DNA of 64,000 nucleotides from JBCDJG01 sp038748065 (lineage in GTDB: Bacteria; Pseudomonadota; Gammaproteobacteria; Pseudomonadales; Halieaceae). The notes below the pieces were generated by a model that was not told the origin of the DNA, searched no databases, and saw only the letters and a list, made by a program, of their open reading frames with translations. The position numbers were made by a program, and so were the translations under genes. Shown one piece after another: positions 36,249 through 44,705 of the stretch. Location of the stretch: positions 1 to 64,000 of the forward strand of contig JBCDJG010000013.1 in the NCBI GenBank assembly GCA_038748065.1. The letters run 5' to 3'. Each line of letters begins with the position of its first letter. Position 1 is the stretch's first letter.

Positions 36249-37715
36249 ATGGTCGCCCACTCCGGCAGTGACGCGAAAGACGAAGTAGAAAACCCATCCG
36301 AAGGCCTGGTATTTCAAAGCGCATCGCAACTTGCCAGGCGCATCGCAGTGGGCGATCTATCGGCAAGAGAGGTGATGCTGGCCTTCCTGGCCCGTATCGA
36401 CCAATGCAACCCGCGCGTCAACGCTATTTGCACGCGCATCCCGGACGAGGACGCATTGGCGCTTGCCGATCAGGCGGATGCGGCTCGACGCCGAGGTGAC
36501 GCCCTCGGTCCTTTACACGGACTGCCGCTAGCGGTGAAGGACCTTGCACTGACCAAGGGCATCCGGACCACCATGGGGTCAAGGATTTTCGCCGACAACG
36601 TGCCAACAGAAGATGGACTGATGGTACAGCGTCTCAAGCAGGCAGGCGCCCTCATTATCGGCAAGACCAATACCCCCGAATTTGGCACCGGCTCACAGAC
36701 CTTTAACGACGTCTTCGGTGCCACGCGAAACCCCTACGACCTGAGCAAAACCGCCGGCGGTAGCAGTGGCGGCGCTGCCGCCGCGCTGGCCTGCAACATG
36801 CTCCCCATCGCAGACGGCAGCGACATGGGCGGCTCTTTGCGCAACCCGGCGGCCTTTTGCAACGTGGTTGGCTTGCGGCCGTCTCTTGGGCGGGTTCCTA
36901 CTTGGCCAAATCCCATGATTTGGCAGTCGCGTCTTGGCGTGGAGGGTCCCATGGCGAGAAACGTTAGCGACTGTGCCTTGCTGCTGTCTGTACAGGCTGG
37001 TCCCGACGAGCGAGATCCACTTTCCCTGCGCGAAGCAGGCCCTGTCTTCCGCCAGCCACTGCACCGGGACTTCAGCGGCGCCCGCGTCGGCTGGACCCGG
37101 GACCTGGGTTTTCTCCCGGTGGAGAGCTGCGTCATCAATGCATTCTCCGCTGCGCTGCCTACCTGGGAGGCGATGGGTTGCACGCTCGAGGAGCAGAGTC
37201 CTTCACTGCAGGGGGCCATGGACGCATTCAAAACCTTACGTGCCTCCTACTACGCAGAATTTGGTGCGCCGCTGCTTCAGGAACATCGGCACCTTATGAA
37301 GGATACGGTGATCGAAAACATTGAGGATGGCCTACGCCTGACAGGCTCGGACATCACCCGCGCCGATGCGCTTCGCTCGCAGCTCTACCAGGCCTGCCTC
37401 GGCTTCTTCGAGCACTATGACTATCTCATTCTGCCCAGCACCCAGGTCCAGCCCTTCGACGTTGACCTTGATTGGGTGCGCCAAATTGGCTCTCAGACCC
37501 TCGAGAGCTACTTGGATTGGATGTCCATTGCTTGCATTATCAGCCTGTTCGGCCTGCCGGCGATCTCTGTGCCCGCAGGCTTTACACCGGCGGGTCTTCC
37601 AGTCGGGCTGCAGATTGTCGGCCGCCCCCGGGATGACCTAGGCGTGTTGCAGGCAGCCTTTGCCTTCGAGCAAGCCACGCAGTTCGCAACTCGGCGTCCA
37701 GAGCTCTCGGCTTAG
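36249..37715 (+). CDS. Amidase-signature enzyme, third paralogue
   Basis: 488 residues from ATG 36249, which has AAGGAAG 6 bases upstream; earlier ATGs at 36153 and 36180 would add a poorly conserved N-terminus. Catalytic Lys in AVKDLALTKG and the signature GGSSGGAAAALACNMLPIADGSDMGGSLRNPA with the Ser pair. It has no exported leader, unlike the amidase at 30.8 kb. It is divergent from the TonB receptor over a shared operator region, so co-regulation with the amidase operon is likely. Its stop overlaps the convergent AraC gene by 4 bases. Confidence 0.9.
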   Translation: MVAHSGSDAKDEVENPSEGLVFQSASQLARRIAVGDLSAREVMLAFLARIDQCNPRVNAICTRIPDEDALALADQADAARRRGDALGPLHGLPLAVKDLALTKGIRTTMGSRIFADNVPTEDGLMVQRLKQAGALIIGKTNTPEFGTGSQTFNDVFGATRNPYDLSKTAGGSSGGAAAALACNMLPIADGSDMGGSLRNPAAFCNVVGLRPSLGRVPTWPNPMIWQSRLGVEGPMARNVSDCALLLSVQAGPDERDPLSLREAGPVFRQPLHRDFSGARVGWTRDLGFLPVESCVINAFSAALPTWEAMGCTLEEQSPSLQGAMDAFKTLRASYYAEFGAPLLQEHRHLMKDTVIENIEDGLRLTGSDITRADALRSQLYQACLGFFEHYDYLILPSTQVQPFDVDLDWVRQIGSQTLESYLDWMSIACIISLFGLPAISVPAGFTPAGLPVGLQIVGRPRDDLGVLQAAFAFEQATQFATRRPELSA

Positions 37716-38734
37716 GCGCGGAACAGCTTGCGCGTCTGCTCGCGATAGTTCTGCGGGGTCAGGCCTGTCCAGGCGCGAAAGGCGCGGCTGAAGGCACTCA
37801 GCTCGGAGTAGCCGAGCTTAAAGGCGATCTCCGACAGTGAGAGTGTGGTGTGGGCGAGAAAGTACTTGGCGTGCTTCTCGCGCGCGAGGTTCTTCGCCTC
37901 CTGGAAGCTGAACCCCTCTTCCGCCAGACGTCGACGCAGTGTCCGGGCAGAAATAGCCAGGCGCTCGGCAATTCGCTCGGCGCTATCAGAATCGACTTCC
38001 GCAGCACTCACAATTTCGCGTGCCACACGATCGATGAAACGGCCCTGTTCACTGGAGGGCGCGAAGTAGGTCTGCAGCGCGTTCGTGAGGATTTCGAACA
38101 GGAGTGCATTGCTGGTGAAACACGCCGCCTGTAAATAAGTCCGATCGAAGATGAGCTTGTTGACGGGCTGACCGAATATGATGGGTGCCGCAAAATAGTC
38201 AACCAGGGCTGCGGCGTTTACTTCGTTGGAGTGGCTGAGCCATACCTCCTCCACCGGCATTCGCTGTCGCGTTGCCACAAACAGTGTTTGCGCGAGAAAG
38301 ACCATGAGGTACTCGTTTAACTGTACACGCTCCACATCATCATCACCCAGTAGTCGTGCACAGAACTCTGCAAGCGGCTGATCGAAATCCAGACGTGTCT
38401 CGATGCCGGTATCGACGTACTTGTCATAGCGATTCAGGCATTTCAGGCTGGACTCAACCCGCGGTGCGGCCATCATGGCCATGATCAGCATGCTGGCCGC
38501 CTCATAGTGATAGTCCTGCCCCATGCGCATGCCCATACAGCTGTTGTCGCTGATTTCGGCAGCCCGTTCCAGCAGCCTGGCCACTTTATGGACCGGCACT
38601 GGCGCATCGTAGTCTTCGTCCTTCCAGGGTATATCGCAGTCCTCGAAGACCGGGCCCGGCTCTATCTGCCGGTCCAGCAGATAGTCGCGCACGTAGGCGA
38701 CGAAGCGTGAAGATAATGTGGGCTCGAACTCCAT
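37712..38734 (-). CDS. AraC-family regulator
   Basis: 340 residues from ATG 38734; a GTG at 38755 is in frame. The N-terminal region resembles the AraC arabinose-binding-like domain of the GbdR/OruR kind. The C-terminal pair of helix-turn-helix motifs (ISARTLRRRLAEEGFSF and LSLSEIAFKLGYSELSAFSRAF, GLTPQNYR) matches AraC proteins. It is convergent with the amidase. Its target is uncertain: the amidase/receptor promoter to one side or the DAO-RidA-cyclodeaminase set to the other. Confidence 0.9.
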   Translation of the reverse strand: MEFEPTLSSRFVAYVRDYLLDRQIEPGPVFEDCDIPWKDEDYDAPVPVHKVARLLERAAEISDNSCMGMRMGQDYHYEAASMLIMAMMAAPRVESSLKCLNRYDKYVDTGIETRLDFDQPLAEFCARLLGDDDVERVQLNEYLMVFLAQTLFVATRQRMPVEEVWLSHSNEVNAAALVDYFAAPIIFGQPVNKLIFDRTYLQAACFTSNALLFEILTNALQTYFAPSSEQGRFIDRVAREIVSAAEVDSDSAERIAERLAISARTLRRRLAEEGFSFQEAKNLAREKHAKYFLAHTTLSLSEIAFKLGYSELSAFSRAFRAWTGLTPQNYREQTRKLFRA

Positions 38735-38866
38735 TGCTAGAATACTACCTATCACCTGACCCGGATCAATCTACGGCAGCGGGCAAGGCACGGCAAGGCT
38801 GGCAAGAGGAGAACATACGCAACCCGGTGAAGTCCGAGCTCGAACACAGCGCTAAATCTGGAACAA

Positions 38867-40159
38867 CTAAAATCGACTCAGCCGGTAGGGGTCAGGATCG
38901 ATAACAGGCGCTTCATTCATCACCAGATCAGCGGTGAGTTGACCCGCACCCGGCGCCACACCAAAGCCATGGCCCGAATAGCCTGTGGAAACGATCAGGC
39001 CGGGCACGGTATCGACCGGGGAAATGACAGGATCTGAATCCGGTGTCACGTCGATCAGCCCGCCCCAGCTCGCTTTGACCTCCACGCCTTTGAATACCGG
39101 CCACGCCGCTGCCAGATTCGCCATCGCCTCGTCAACGAGGTCCTGCTCCGCCGGGGGCGAGGTAATACGTTGATACTCAAAGGGCGATACACTGTCAGCC
39201 TTCCACCGCCGCTGCAGCCGCATTTCATCGACCCAATGCTTGTTCAGAGCAATGCGCATGGCGCTCTTGTTTGCTTTTAACACCGGCAGGAACTTCATAC
39301 CAACTCGCGCATGGTCGAAGGTCAAAGGCGCGGTCAGCATGCCGCGCTGCATAATCGTATAGCCGCCATCGACGCGTTTTCTGAAAGAGAAGTTTGACGC
39401 ACCTACGGCAATATCCGAAGGCCCATCTACGGGAGCCGTTCGAATGCCCGTTCCGATCAGTGGCAGCGTTGGGAGATCGACTCCCAGATTACCAAGGAAA
39501 CGTCGTGACCAGCGCCCACTGGCCAATACCACGCCTTCACACAGGATTTCGCCGTGCTCCGTCACGACCCCGCTCACCTTGCCGGCGGATAAAGAAAGCG
39601 TTCTCACCGCGCAGTTCTCGACCAGAATGGCACCTGCCTTCTGCGCGGCTGTTGCCAGTGCTGTAGATGCCAACATTGGCTCGGCGTAACCGTCGGTCGG
39701 ATTGTACAGGCCTCCCGCCCATGTCTGCGCGGAGCCTGGCACCATCTCATCGACTTCCTTAGAAGTGATCATGCGCGAGCCGGGCGCGAAATCCTGAATA
39801 CTCTCAAGCCACTTGCGATACGGTTCCAGCTCGGCCTCCTCCCGGCCGATAAACATCATCCCGGCCTGGCGATAACCGACATCCATTCCGGTGCGCTCGT
39901 GCATCTCAGACCAGAGACGTTCTGACAGCTGCGAAAGCGGCAGATCGCGCTGCGAGCGGCTCAGCTTTCGAATCCAGCCGAGGTTACGACTGGACTGCTC
40001 TCCCGCAAGCCGCCCTTTCTCGAGAACCACGACGGGAATACCCCGCTCAGCCAGGTTCAATGCCGTTGTCAGGCCGATAATGCCGCCGCCGATAACGACC
40101 ACCGTGGTCTGCGGCGGAAAATCTGCCGAGGTCTGGACGGGCTTGATGATCGGTTCCAT
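38867..40159 (-). CDS. DAO-type FAD-dependent amino/amine oxidase
   Basis: 430 residues. FAD-binding VVVIGGGIIGLTTALNLAERG at the N-terminus, RNLGWIRKLSRS, and a C-terminal GLIVSTGYSGHGFGVAPGAG typical of the D-amino-acid-oxidase/sarcosine-oxidase family. It oxidises a C-N bond to an imine with O2 or an acceptor. ATG 40159 lies 10 bases below the RidA stop; a longer frame is rejected because it overlaps RidA. The adjacent RidA would deal with the imine product. Confidence 0.87.
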   Translation of the reverse strand: MEPIIKPVQTSADFPPQTTVVVIGGGIIGLTTALNLAERGIPVVVLEKGRLAGEQSSRNLGWIRKLSRSQRDLPLSQLSERLWSEMHERTGMDVGYRQAGMMFIGREEAELEPYRKWLESIQDFAPGSRMITSKEVDEMVPGSAQTWAGGLYNPTDGYAEPMLASTALATAAQKAGAILVENCAVRTLSLSAGKVSGVVTEHGEILCEGVVLASGRWSRRFLGNLGVDLPTLPLIGTGIRTAPVDGPSDIAVGASNFSFRKRVDGGYTIMQRGMLTAPLTFDHARVGMKFLPVLKANKSAMRIALNKHWVDEMRLQRRWKADSVSPFEYQRITSPPAEQDLVDEAMANLAAAWPVFKGVEVKASWGGLIDVTPDSDPVISPVDTVPGLIVSTGYSGHGFGVAPGAGQLTADLVMNEAPVIDPDPYRLSRF

Positions 40160-40169
40160 TATTGCTGAC

Positions 40170-40598
40170 CTAATCCTGATCGCTGATATTGATGTACTCG
40201 GTATCGGCGACCGAGGCGCCATGGTAGGCCGTTGCCTCCATTTCGACCTTGTAATACGGCGCCATCAATGGCGAGCTAGTCACCGTGAGTGCCGGGTCTA
40301 TACCCTTAAACTTGTCGCCGATGATTTTAGCTACGGCGGGAAAGTCGTCCGGGTCAGGCACATACACTTTGTAAGACACGATATCGGCAAGACAAGAGCC
40401 AACCGAGGTAAGGGCGCGCTCGAGATTGTCAAAAATCTGCAGCAGCTGCCCGGCCGCATCCTCTGGCATTTCCTTGGTGACCGGATGCCGGCCGGCCGTG
40501 TTGGAGATGAAAATCAGCTTGTCCACCATGACGAGTCGGGAATAGCTGCCCTGCTCTTCCGTCGCCGAACCCGTCTTCAGTTTTACTACCTTGGTCAC
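40170..40598 (-). CDS. RidA-family enamine/imine deaminase
   Basis: 142 residues. Segments FISNTAGRHPVTKEMPEDAAGQLLQIFDN, DIVSYKVYVPDPDDFPAV and MEATAY match the RidA/YjgF fold, which hydrolyses reactive enamines or imines. It lacks the textbook Arg in the usual IRATT-type position (here VTSSPL), so it may be a sub-family with a different role. Start is GTG at 40598. It stands between the DAO oxidase and the cyclodeaminase, an obvious enzymatic partner for both. Confidence 0.85.
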   Translation of the reverse strand: MTKVVKLKTGSATEEQGSYSRLVMVDKLIFISNTAGRHPVTKEMPEDAAGQLLQIFDNLERALTSVGSCLADIVSYKVYVPDPDDFPAVAKIIGDKFKGIDPALTVTSSPLMAPYYKVEMEATAYHGASVADTEYINISDQD

Positions 40599-40638
40599 TC
40601 CACCATCCTTAAAACATCAGAAAATTATCCGGCTGTCG

Positions 40639-41778
40639 TCAGCTCAGTACCGGCTGATCCCAGAGATTAAGGCTTACGCCGATGTCTTTCTCAAGCGCGG
40701 TCCGGTAGATGTGTGTTGCCCAGGCCACGTCTTCTACGGGCATGCCGCCCACCGATAGCACAATGATCTCTTCATCGTTTTGACGGCCTGGTGTGTCGCC
40801 GGCCACGATAGCGCCCAGATCCTCAAGAGCATCTCGCTCAAGGCGGCCCTCAGCAATCAGGTCCATGAACTGTACACCCACCATCGGGCAAATGGCATGG
40901 GCAGGACTGGGCAGTTCCTCCGCCCAGGCATCGTAGATGCTGATAGCGTCACAGACTAGTCTGACATCGCCCTGCAATGCATCATCGTCAGCTGTGGCAA
41001 AGGACGGCATGGCGAAAAAGGCCCCCGGCTTGGCCCAGGCTTTTTTGATTCTTGGGTAGGTTTCGGGATCTCCTTCGTCGCCTGAACTGCAGTAGGAGAT
41101 CAGGTCCGAGTCGCGCACTAAGGCCTCCACGGTGTCGACGTGCTCAATGGTGGTAATCTGCGGATAGTTCTCTGCAACCCACTGCAGAAAATCGTCACGG
41201 CTTGCAGCACCGCGGCTCTTCAGCTTCAGAGTGTCAATGCCGGGGCAGGCCGCGATGAAGGCAGCCAGGGTGGTTTTGCCCATCACGCCAGGGCCAAGGA
41301 TGGCCGCCACCTTCGAATCCTGGCGTGCCAGATGCCGGGCACCAACGCCTGGAATCGCGCCGGTGCGGTAGGCTGACAGCAGATTCGCTGACATTAAAGC
41401 CAGAGGCGCACTGGTAACGACGTCGGTCAGGATGAACATCAGAATCGAGCGCGGCAGGCCTAACTCCTTATTAGCAATATTCGATCCGTACCATTTCATA
41501 CCGCAGGTGCCGAAACTACCGCCGAGATAGGCGGGCATGGCCATTAATCGCCGATCCGGCCCATTGGCCGGCATATTGGGATGTTCTGGCTCATCTGGAA
41601 AAAACAGTGGCGCCCCATGGGAGTTGTTGTCTGGACCGGCCATGCGATAGTCGCCGCGATGCAGCAGTTCGAACATTTCCTCCATGACATCGACGCAGGC
41701 AGGCATATCGGTCACGCCGGCTTTGACCATGTCCTGCTCAGACAGGTAGAGAAAGTCGATTTTCGTTGATTGGCTCAT
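40639..41778 (-). CDS. Ornithine cyclodeaminase / mu-crystallin family enzyme
   Basis: 379 residues. N-terminal FLYLSEQDMVKAG, substrate-binding MKWYGSN, AYRTGAIPGVGARHLAR and NAD-binding AAILGPGVMGKTTLAAF. The family includes ornithine cyclodeaminase, alanine dehydrogenase and ketimine reductases. GGAG precedes the ATG. It heads the run cyclodeaminase, RidA, DAO oxidase (gaps 40 and 10 bases), consistent with catabolism of an amino acid or cyclic imine. The substrate is not clear. It is divergent from a LysR gene. Confidence 0.9.
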   Translation of the reverse strand: MSQSTKIDFLYLSEQDMVKAGVTDMPACVDVMEEMFELLHRGDYRMAGPDNNSHGAPLFFPDEPEHPNMPANGPDRRLMAMPAYLGGSFGTCGMKWYGSNIANKELGLPRSILMFILTDVVTSAPLALMSANLLSAYRTGAIPGVGARHLARQDSKVAAILGPGVMGKTTLAAFIAACPGIDTLKLKSRGAASRDDFLQWVAENYPQITTIEHVDTVEALVRDSDLISYCSSGDEGDPETYPRIKKAWAKPGAFFAMPSFATADDDALQGDVRLVCDAISIYDAWAEELPSPAHAICPMVGVQFMDLIAEGRLERDALEDLGAIVAGDTPGRQNDEEIIVLSVGGMPVEDVAWATHIYRTALEKDIGVSLNLWDQPVLS

Positions 41779-42066
41779 TATCTATCTCCAGGGCTGCTTT
41801 CTTCGCGCGACACTCGCCGAGGGCGGCATCGGTTCTCCGAGGCTCAGATTAGAGCCGTTCAGCAGCAAAAGGAAATAGATACTTTTTTGAACTGATATCT
41901 GTCTGAAAAATATCTGCTGCAGGATCAGCCTGATCCCAGCCGCGAGGAGGTGGCGCAGTACCAGCTGCCGGCCTATGAATACACGGCTCTCGCTGATATA
42001 AACAAACCTTAACTCACAGCGAGAATGGGTTAGACTTCGATTACGCCCATCTCAAGCAAACACGCC
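41779..42066. promoter_or_regulatory. Divergent promoter of the LysR gene and the cyclodeaminase set
   Basis: The 288-base gap holds a perfect dyad GGATCA-GCC-TGATCC (41922-41936) and a repeated ATATCTG at 41895-41901 and 41910-41916. A short open stretch (41896-42012), in frame to a TAA, reads like coding sequence and may be a gene remnant. A LysR-type site is likely here but cannot be fixed. Confidence 0.45.
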
Positions 42067-42966
42067 ATGAACCTTCGCAGTGTAGATCTGAATCTACTAA
42101 CCATCTTCGACGCGGTAATGACGGAGCGCAATATCTCAAAAGCGGCGGAGAAGATATCCATGAGCCAGCCCGCCGTAAGCGCTGCACTATCGCGGCTGCG
42201 GATTGTGCTGAATGACGACCTGTTTGTCAGAACGAGCCACGGGGTCAAACCGACGCCGCGCGCCTTCGAGCTGGAACGCCCTATCCGGACCATCCTGAAC
42301 CTGGTCAGCGACACGGTGTTACAGGCCCGTGAGTTTGACCCCTCTACCAGCGATCGGGTGTTTTCACTGGCGTCCGTGGATTATGCCGGCATTGTGCTGG
42401 TGCCCTTTCTTGCGCGCTATTTCGAAGAGATTGGCGCCGGAGCGCGGCTGAAGATCTGGCCGCAGTATGAGCGAGACATTCGCGAACTCATGCACTTTGG
42501 CACGGTCGATCTTGCCCTCGACAATATTCCGATTGTCGACGATGACTTTCAGGTGCATGTCGTGCGGCGCGAGCCTGCCTTTTTTCTGGCGAGGAAAAAT
42601 CATCCCACTCTGGATGCTGGCTCATCACTGGAGCAGGTTCTGGAGACGCCAAGCGTCGTGCTCTACCCCAGGTCTGAGCGCTTATCCCTGTTCGATCAAC
42701 ATTTGCTGTCACTGGGGCTGAAGCGCAAGCGCGGCATTATGGTCCCGAGCATATTCAATATGCCCTATATCGTCGCGGAGACCGATATGATCTGTACGCT
42801 GCCGGAGAGCATCGCCTTGGAGCTGGCAAAGAAATTTGAGCTTGACCTGTACCCGGTACCCATTGGTGACTGGCTGGCACCGCTTTATCTCATATGGCAC
42901 AGCTCTCTGGACGGCGATCTCGGACACCAGTGGTTCAGGAACACCATTATCGAGCACTTCAAGTAG
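42067..42966 (+). CDS. LysR-family transcriptional regulator
   Basis: 299 residues. N-terminal winged helix: LNLLTIFDAVMTERNISKAAEKISMSQPAVSAALSRLR, the canonical LysR pattern. The rest is the two-lobed effector-binding domain. It is convergent with the aldehyde dehydrogenase at 42977 and divergent from the cyclodeaminase gene, so it most likely controls the cyclodeaminase-RidA-oxidase set. Confidence 0.93.
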   Translation: MNLRSVDLNLLTIFDAVMTERNISKAAEKISMSQPAVSAALSRLRIVLNDDLFVRTSHGVKPTPRAFELERPIRTILNLVSDTVLQAREFDPSTSDRVFSLASVDYAGIVLVPFLARYFEEIGAGARLKIWPQYERDIRELMHFGTVDLALDNIPIVDDDFQVHVVRREPAFFLARKNHPTLDAGSSLEQVLETPSVVLYPRSERLSLFDQHLLSLGLKRKRGIMVPSIFNMPYIVAETDMICTLPESIALELAKKFELDLYPVPIGDWLAPLYLIWHSSLDGDLGHQWFRNTIIEHFK

Positions 42967-42976
42967 CGGGCCCCCG

Positions 42977-44383
42977 CTAGCGGCTGATCACTTTGATATC
43001 GGTGAAAGCCTTCAAACCTTCTTCGCCGAACTCGACGCCCACGCCGGAATCCTTAACCCCACCGAAGGGCACATTCGGTGCCAACTGCGGGGGCTTGTTG
43101 ATGAAGATCGTGCCCGCTTCCAGTTGGCCTGCCACGCGCGAAGCCAACTCAGCGTCTTTACCCCAGACCGAGGCATTCAGGCCATAGGCCGTGTTGTTGG
43201 CCCTCGCAATCGCGTCTTCAAGACTCCGGTAGCGAATGATGGGCAACACGGGCCCGAACTGCTCTTCGTCGACCAGCCTGGTGCCGTCGCTGATATCAGC
43301 GACTAATGTTACGGGAAAAAAGTAACCGTCTCCGCTCGCTTCACCACCGATCAGCACACGGGCTCCGTTAGCTTTTGCATCGCTCACCAGCTCACTGACA
43401 TAGTTGAACTGCTTTTCGTTCTGTATAGGCCCCAACAGGTTCTCGCTGTTCATGCCATCGCCCATCGGTATCTGCCCGGCAAAGCTGCTCAGCACCTCGC
43501 ACGCGCGATCGTAATCATCGCTATGCACATAGAGCCGCTTGATGGCGCCACAGGTCTGCCCTGAATTCATCATAGCGCCCCAGAACAAGCCTTCCGCGTA
43601 GGGCTCGATGTTCTCGCCCGGCAAGACTATGCAGGCATCATTACCGCCCAGCTCCAACGTCAGCGCTTTCAGGCTGGCTGCCGCCTCCGCCATGATGCGC
43701 TTGCCGGTTCTGGTTGATCCCGTAAAGACCACCTTCTTTACACGGTCGTCCTGCGACAGCTGCGCACCGAGGCCATCTCCGCCGCTGACAATATTGAGCA
43801 GGCCCGCGGGTATCTTTTCGTTGACGAGTTCCACCATGCGCAGGGTGGTCAGCGGCGTGTAGGGCGAGGGCTTCATCACCACGGTGTTGCCGGCCCGCAG
43901 CGCTGGCACGATGTGCCAAATAGCGATCATGAGCGGGTAGTTCCAGGGTGTGATTGAGGCAACCACACCAAGCGGCACGCGATGCAGCTCTATGCACTTT
44001 TCGGCATCCTCTTCCAGCACCTCGACGGGCAGCTCCTGCGCGGCGGTGTATTGAGCCCAAGCGATCGCGCCGCCGACTTCAAACTCCGAGCCAAAGCCTT
44101 TCAAGGGCTTGCCCTGCTCGCGAGTCAGCAGCTCCGTAAGCTCGCCCATGTTGTCTTGCAGGACCTGCGCAATCGTGGCGCAGACCTGCTTGCGCGCCTC
44201 GTTATCACTGTTGCGCCAGGTCTTATAGGCCTCAGCCGCGGCCGCGATGGCGTCGTCGACGTCTGATGAGCTGCCACTAGGCGCCAGCCCCACCAGCGAA
44301 CCGTCTGCAGGATTGCGAATCTCGACAGCGTCGTCGGTTGATCGACCCTGCCCGTTAATGGTCAGCACGTAGTCTCTATGCAT
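42977..44383 (-). CDS. NAD(P)-dependent aldehyde dehydrogenase
   Basis: 468 residues. Rossmann segment ITPWNYPLMIAIWHIVPALRAGNTVVMKPSPYTP, catalytic Glu in LTLELGGND and nucleophile Cys in SGQTCGAIKRLYV identify the aldehyde dehydrogenase superfamily. It oxidises an aldehyde to an acid; the substrate could be an amino aldehyde from the neighbouring oxidase. It faces the acyl-CoA ligase gene across a 322-base region and has no clear operon partner. Confidence 0.9.
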   Translation of the reverse strand: MHRDYVLTINGQGRSTDDAVEIRNPADGSLVGLAPSGSSSDVDDAIAAAAEAYKTWRNSDNEARKQVCATIAQVLQDNMGELTELLTREQGKPLKGFGSEFEVGGAIAWAQYTAAQELPVEVLEEDAEKCIELHRVPLGVVASITPWNYPLMIAIWHIVPALRAGNTVVMKPSPYTPLTTLRMVELVNEKIPAGLLNIVSGGDGLGAQLSQDDRVKKVVFTGSTRTGKRIMAEAAASLKALTLELGGNDACIVLPGENIEPYAEGLFWGAMMNSGQTCGAIKRLYVHSDDYDRACEVLSSFAGQIPMGDGMNSENLLGPIQNEKQFNYVSELVSDAKANGARVLIGGEASGDGYFFPVTLVADISDGTRLVDEEQFGPVLPIIRYRSLEDAIARANNTAYGLNASVWGKDAELASRVAGQLEAGTIFINKPPQLAPNVPFGGVKDSGVGVEFGEEGLKAFTDIKVISR

Positions 44384-44705
44384 TGTTATGCCTTACCTGT
44401 CAGCGACGCCTTGTCTATCTTGTGCCACGCTAGAGCAAAAATGCGGCGAACGAAAATTCATTATTTTATGAACAGATATATTGCTTCTTTATATCACCGC
44501 CTTGTCACCGTCATATCACCGCGACGGGTATCGGCGCCCACTGCGCCGCGACGTGGCGCTGCTCATTTCTAACGAGCCCATCGCGTCCAACTAAAGCATA
44601 CAAATATCAGGTATACAATTTATCAAGTTCTCAATCCGGACCATTTGCTCTAGATTTGGGCAGTAGGCAACATCCATCTAACAACAAGTGCTGGAATCCA
44701 GACCG
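44384..44705. promoter_or_regulatory. Divergent promoter region with three 11-base TCACCG repeats
   Basis: Between the aldehyde dehydrogenase and the ligase there is no gene. It holds three consecutive 11-base units with core TCACCG (44491-44523: ATATCACCGCC, TTGTCACCGTC, ATATCACCGCG), so spaced one helical turn apart, plus the ATACAA pair around 44598-44620. Likely binding sites for an unknown activator. Confidence 0.4.

Noticed and set aside
44636..44655. Fourth copy of the TTAGCAGATGYGGACA motif
   Set aside because: Only the core GCARATG matches; flanks diverge and I cannot call it a site.
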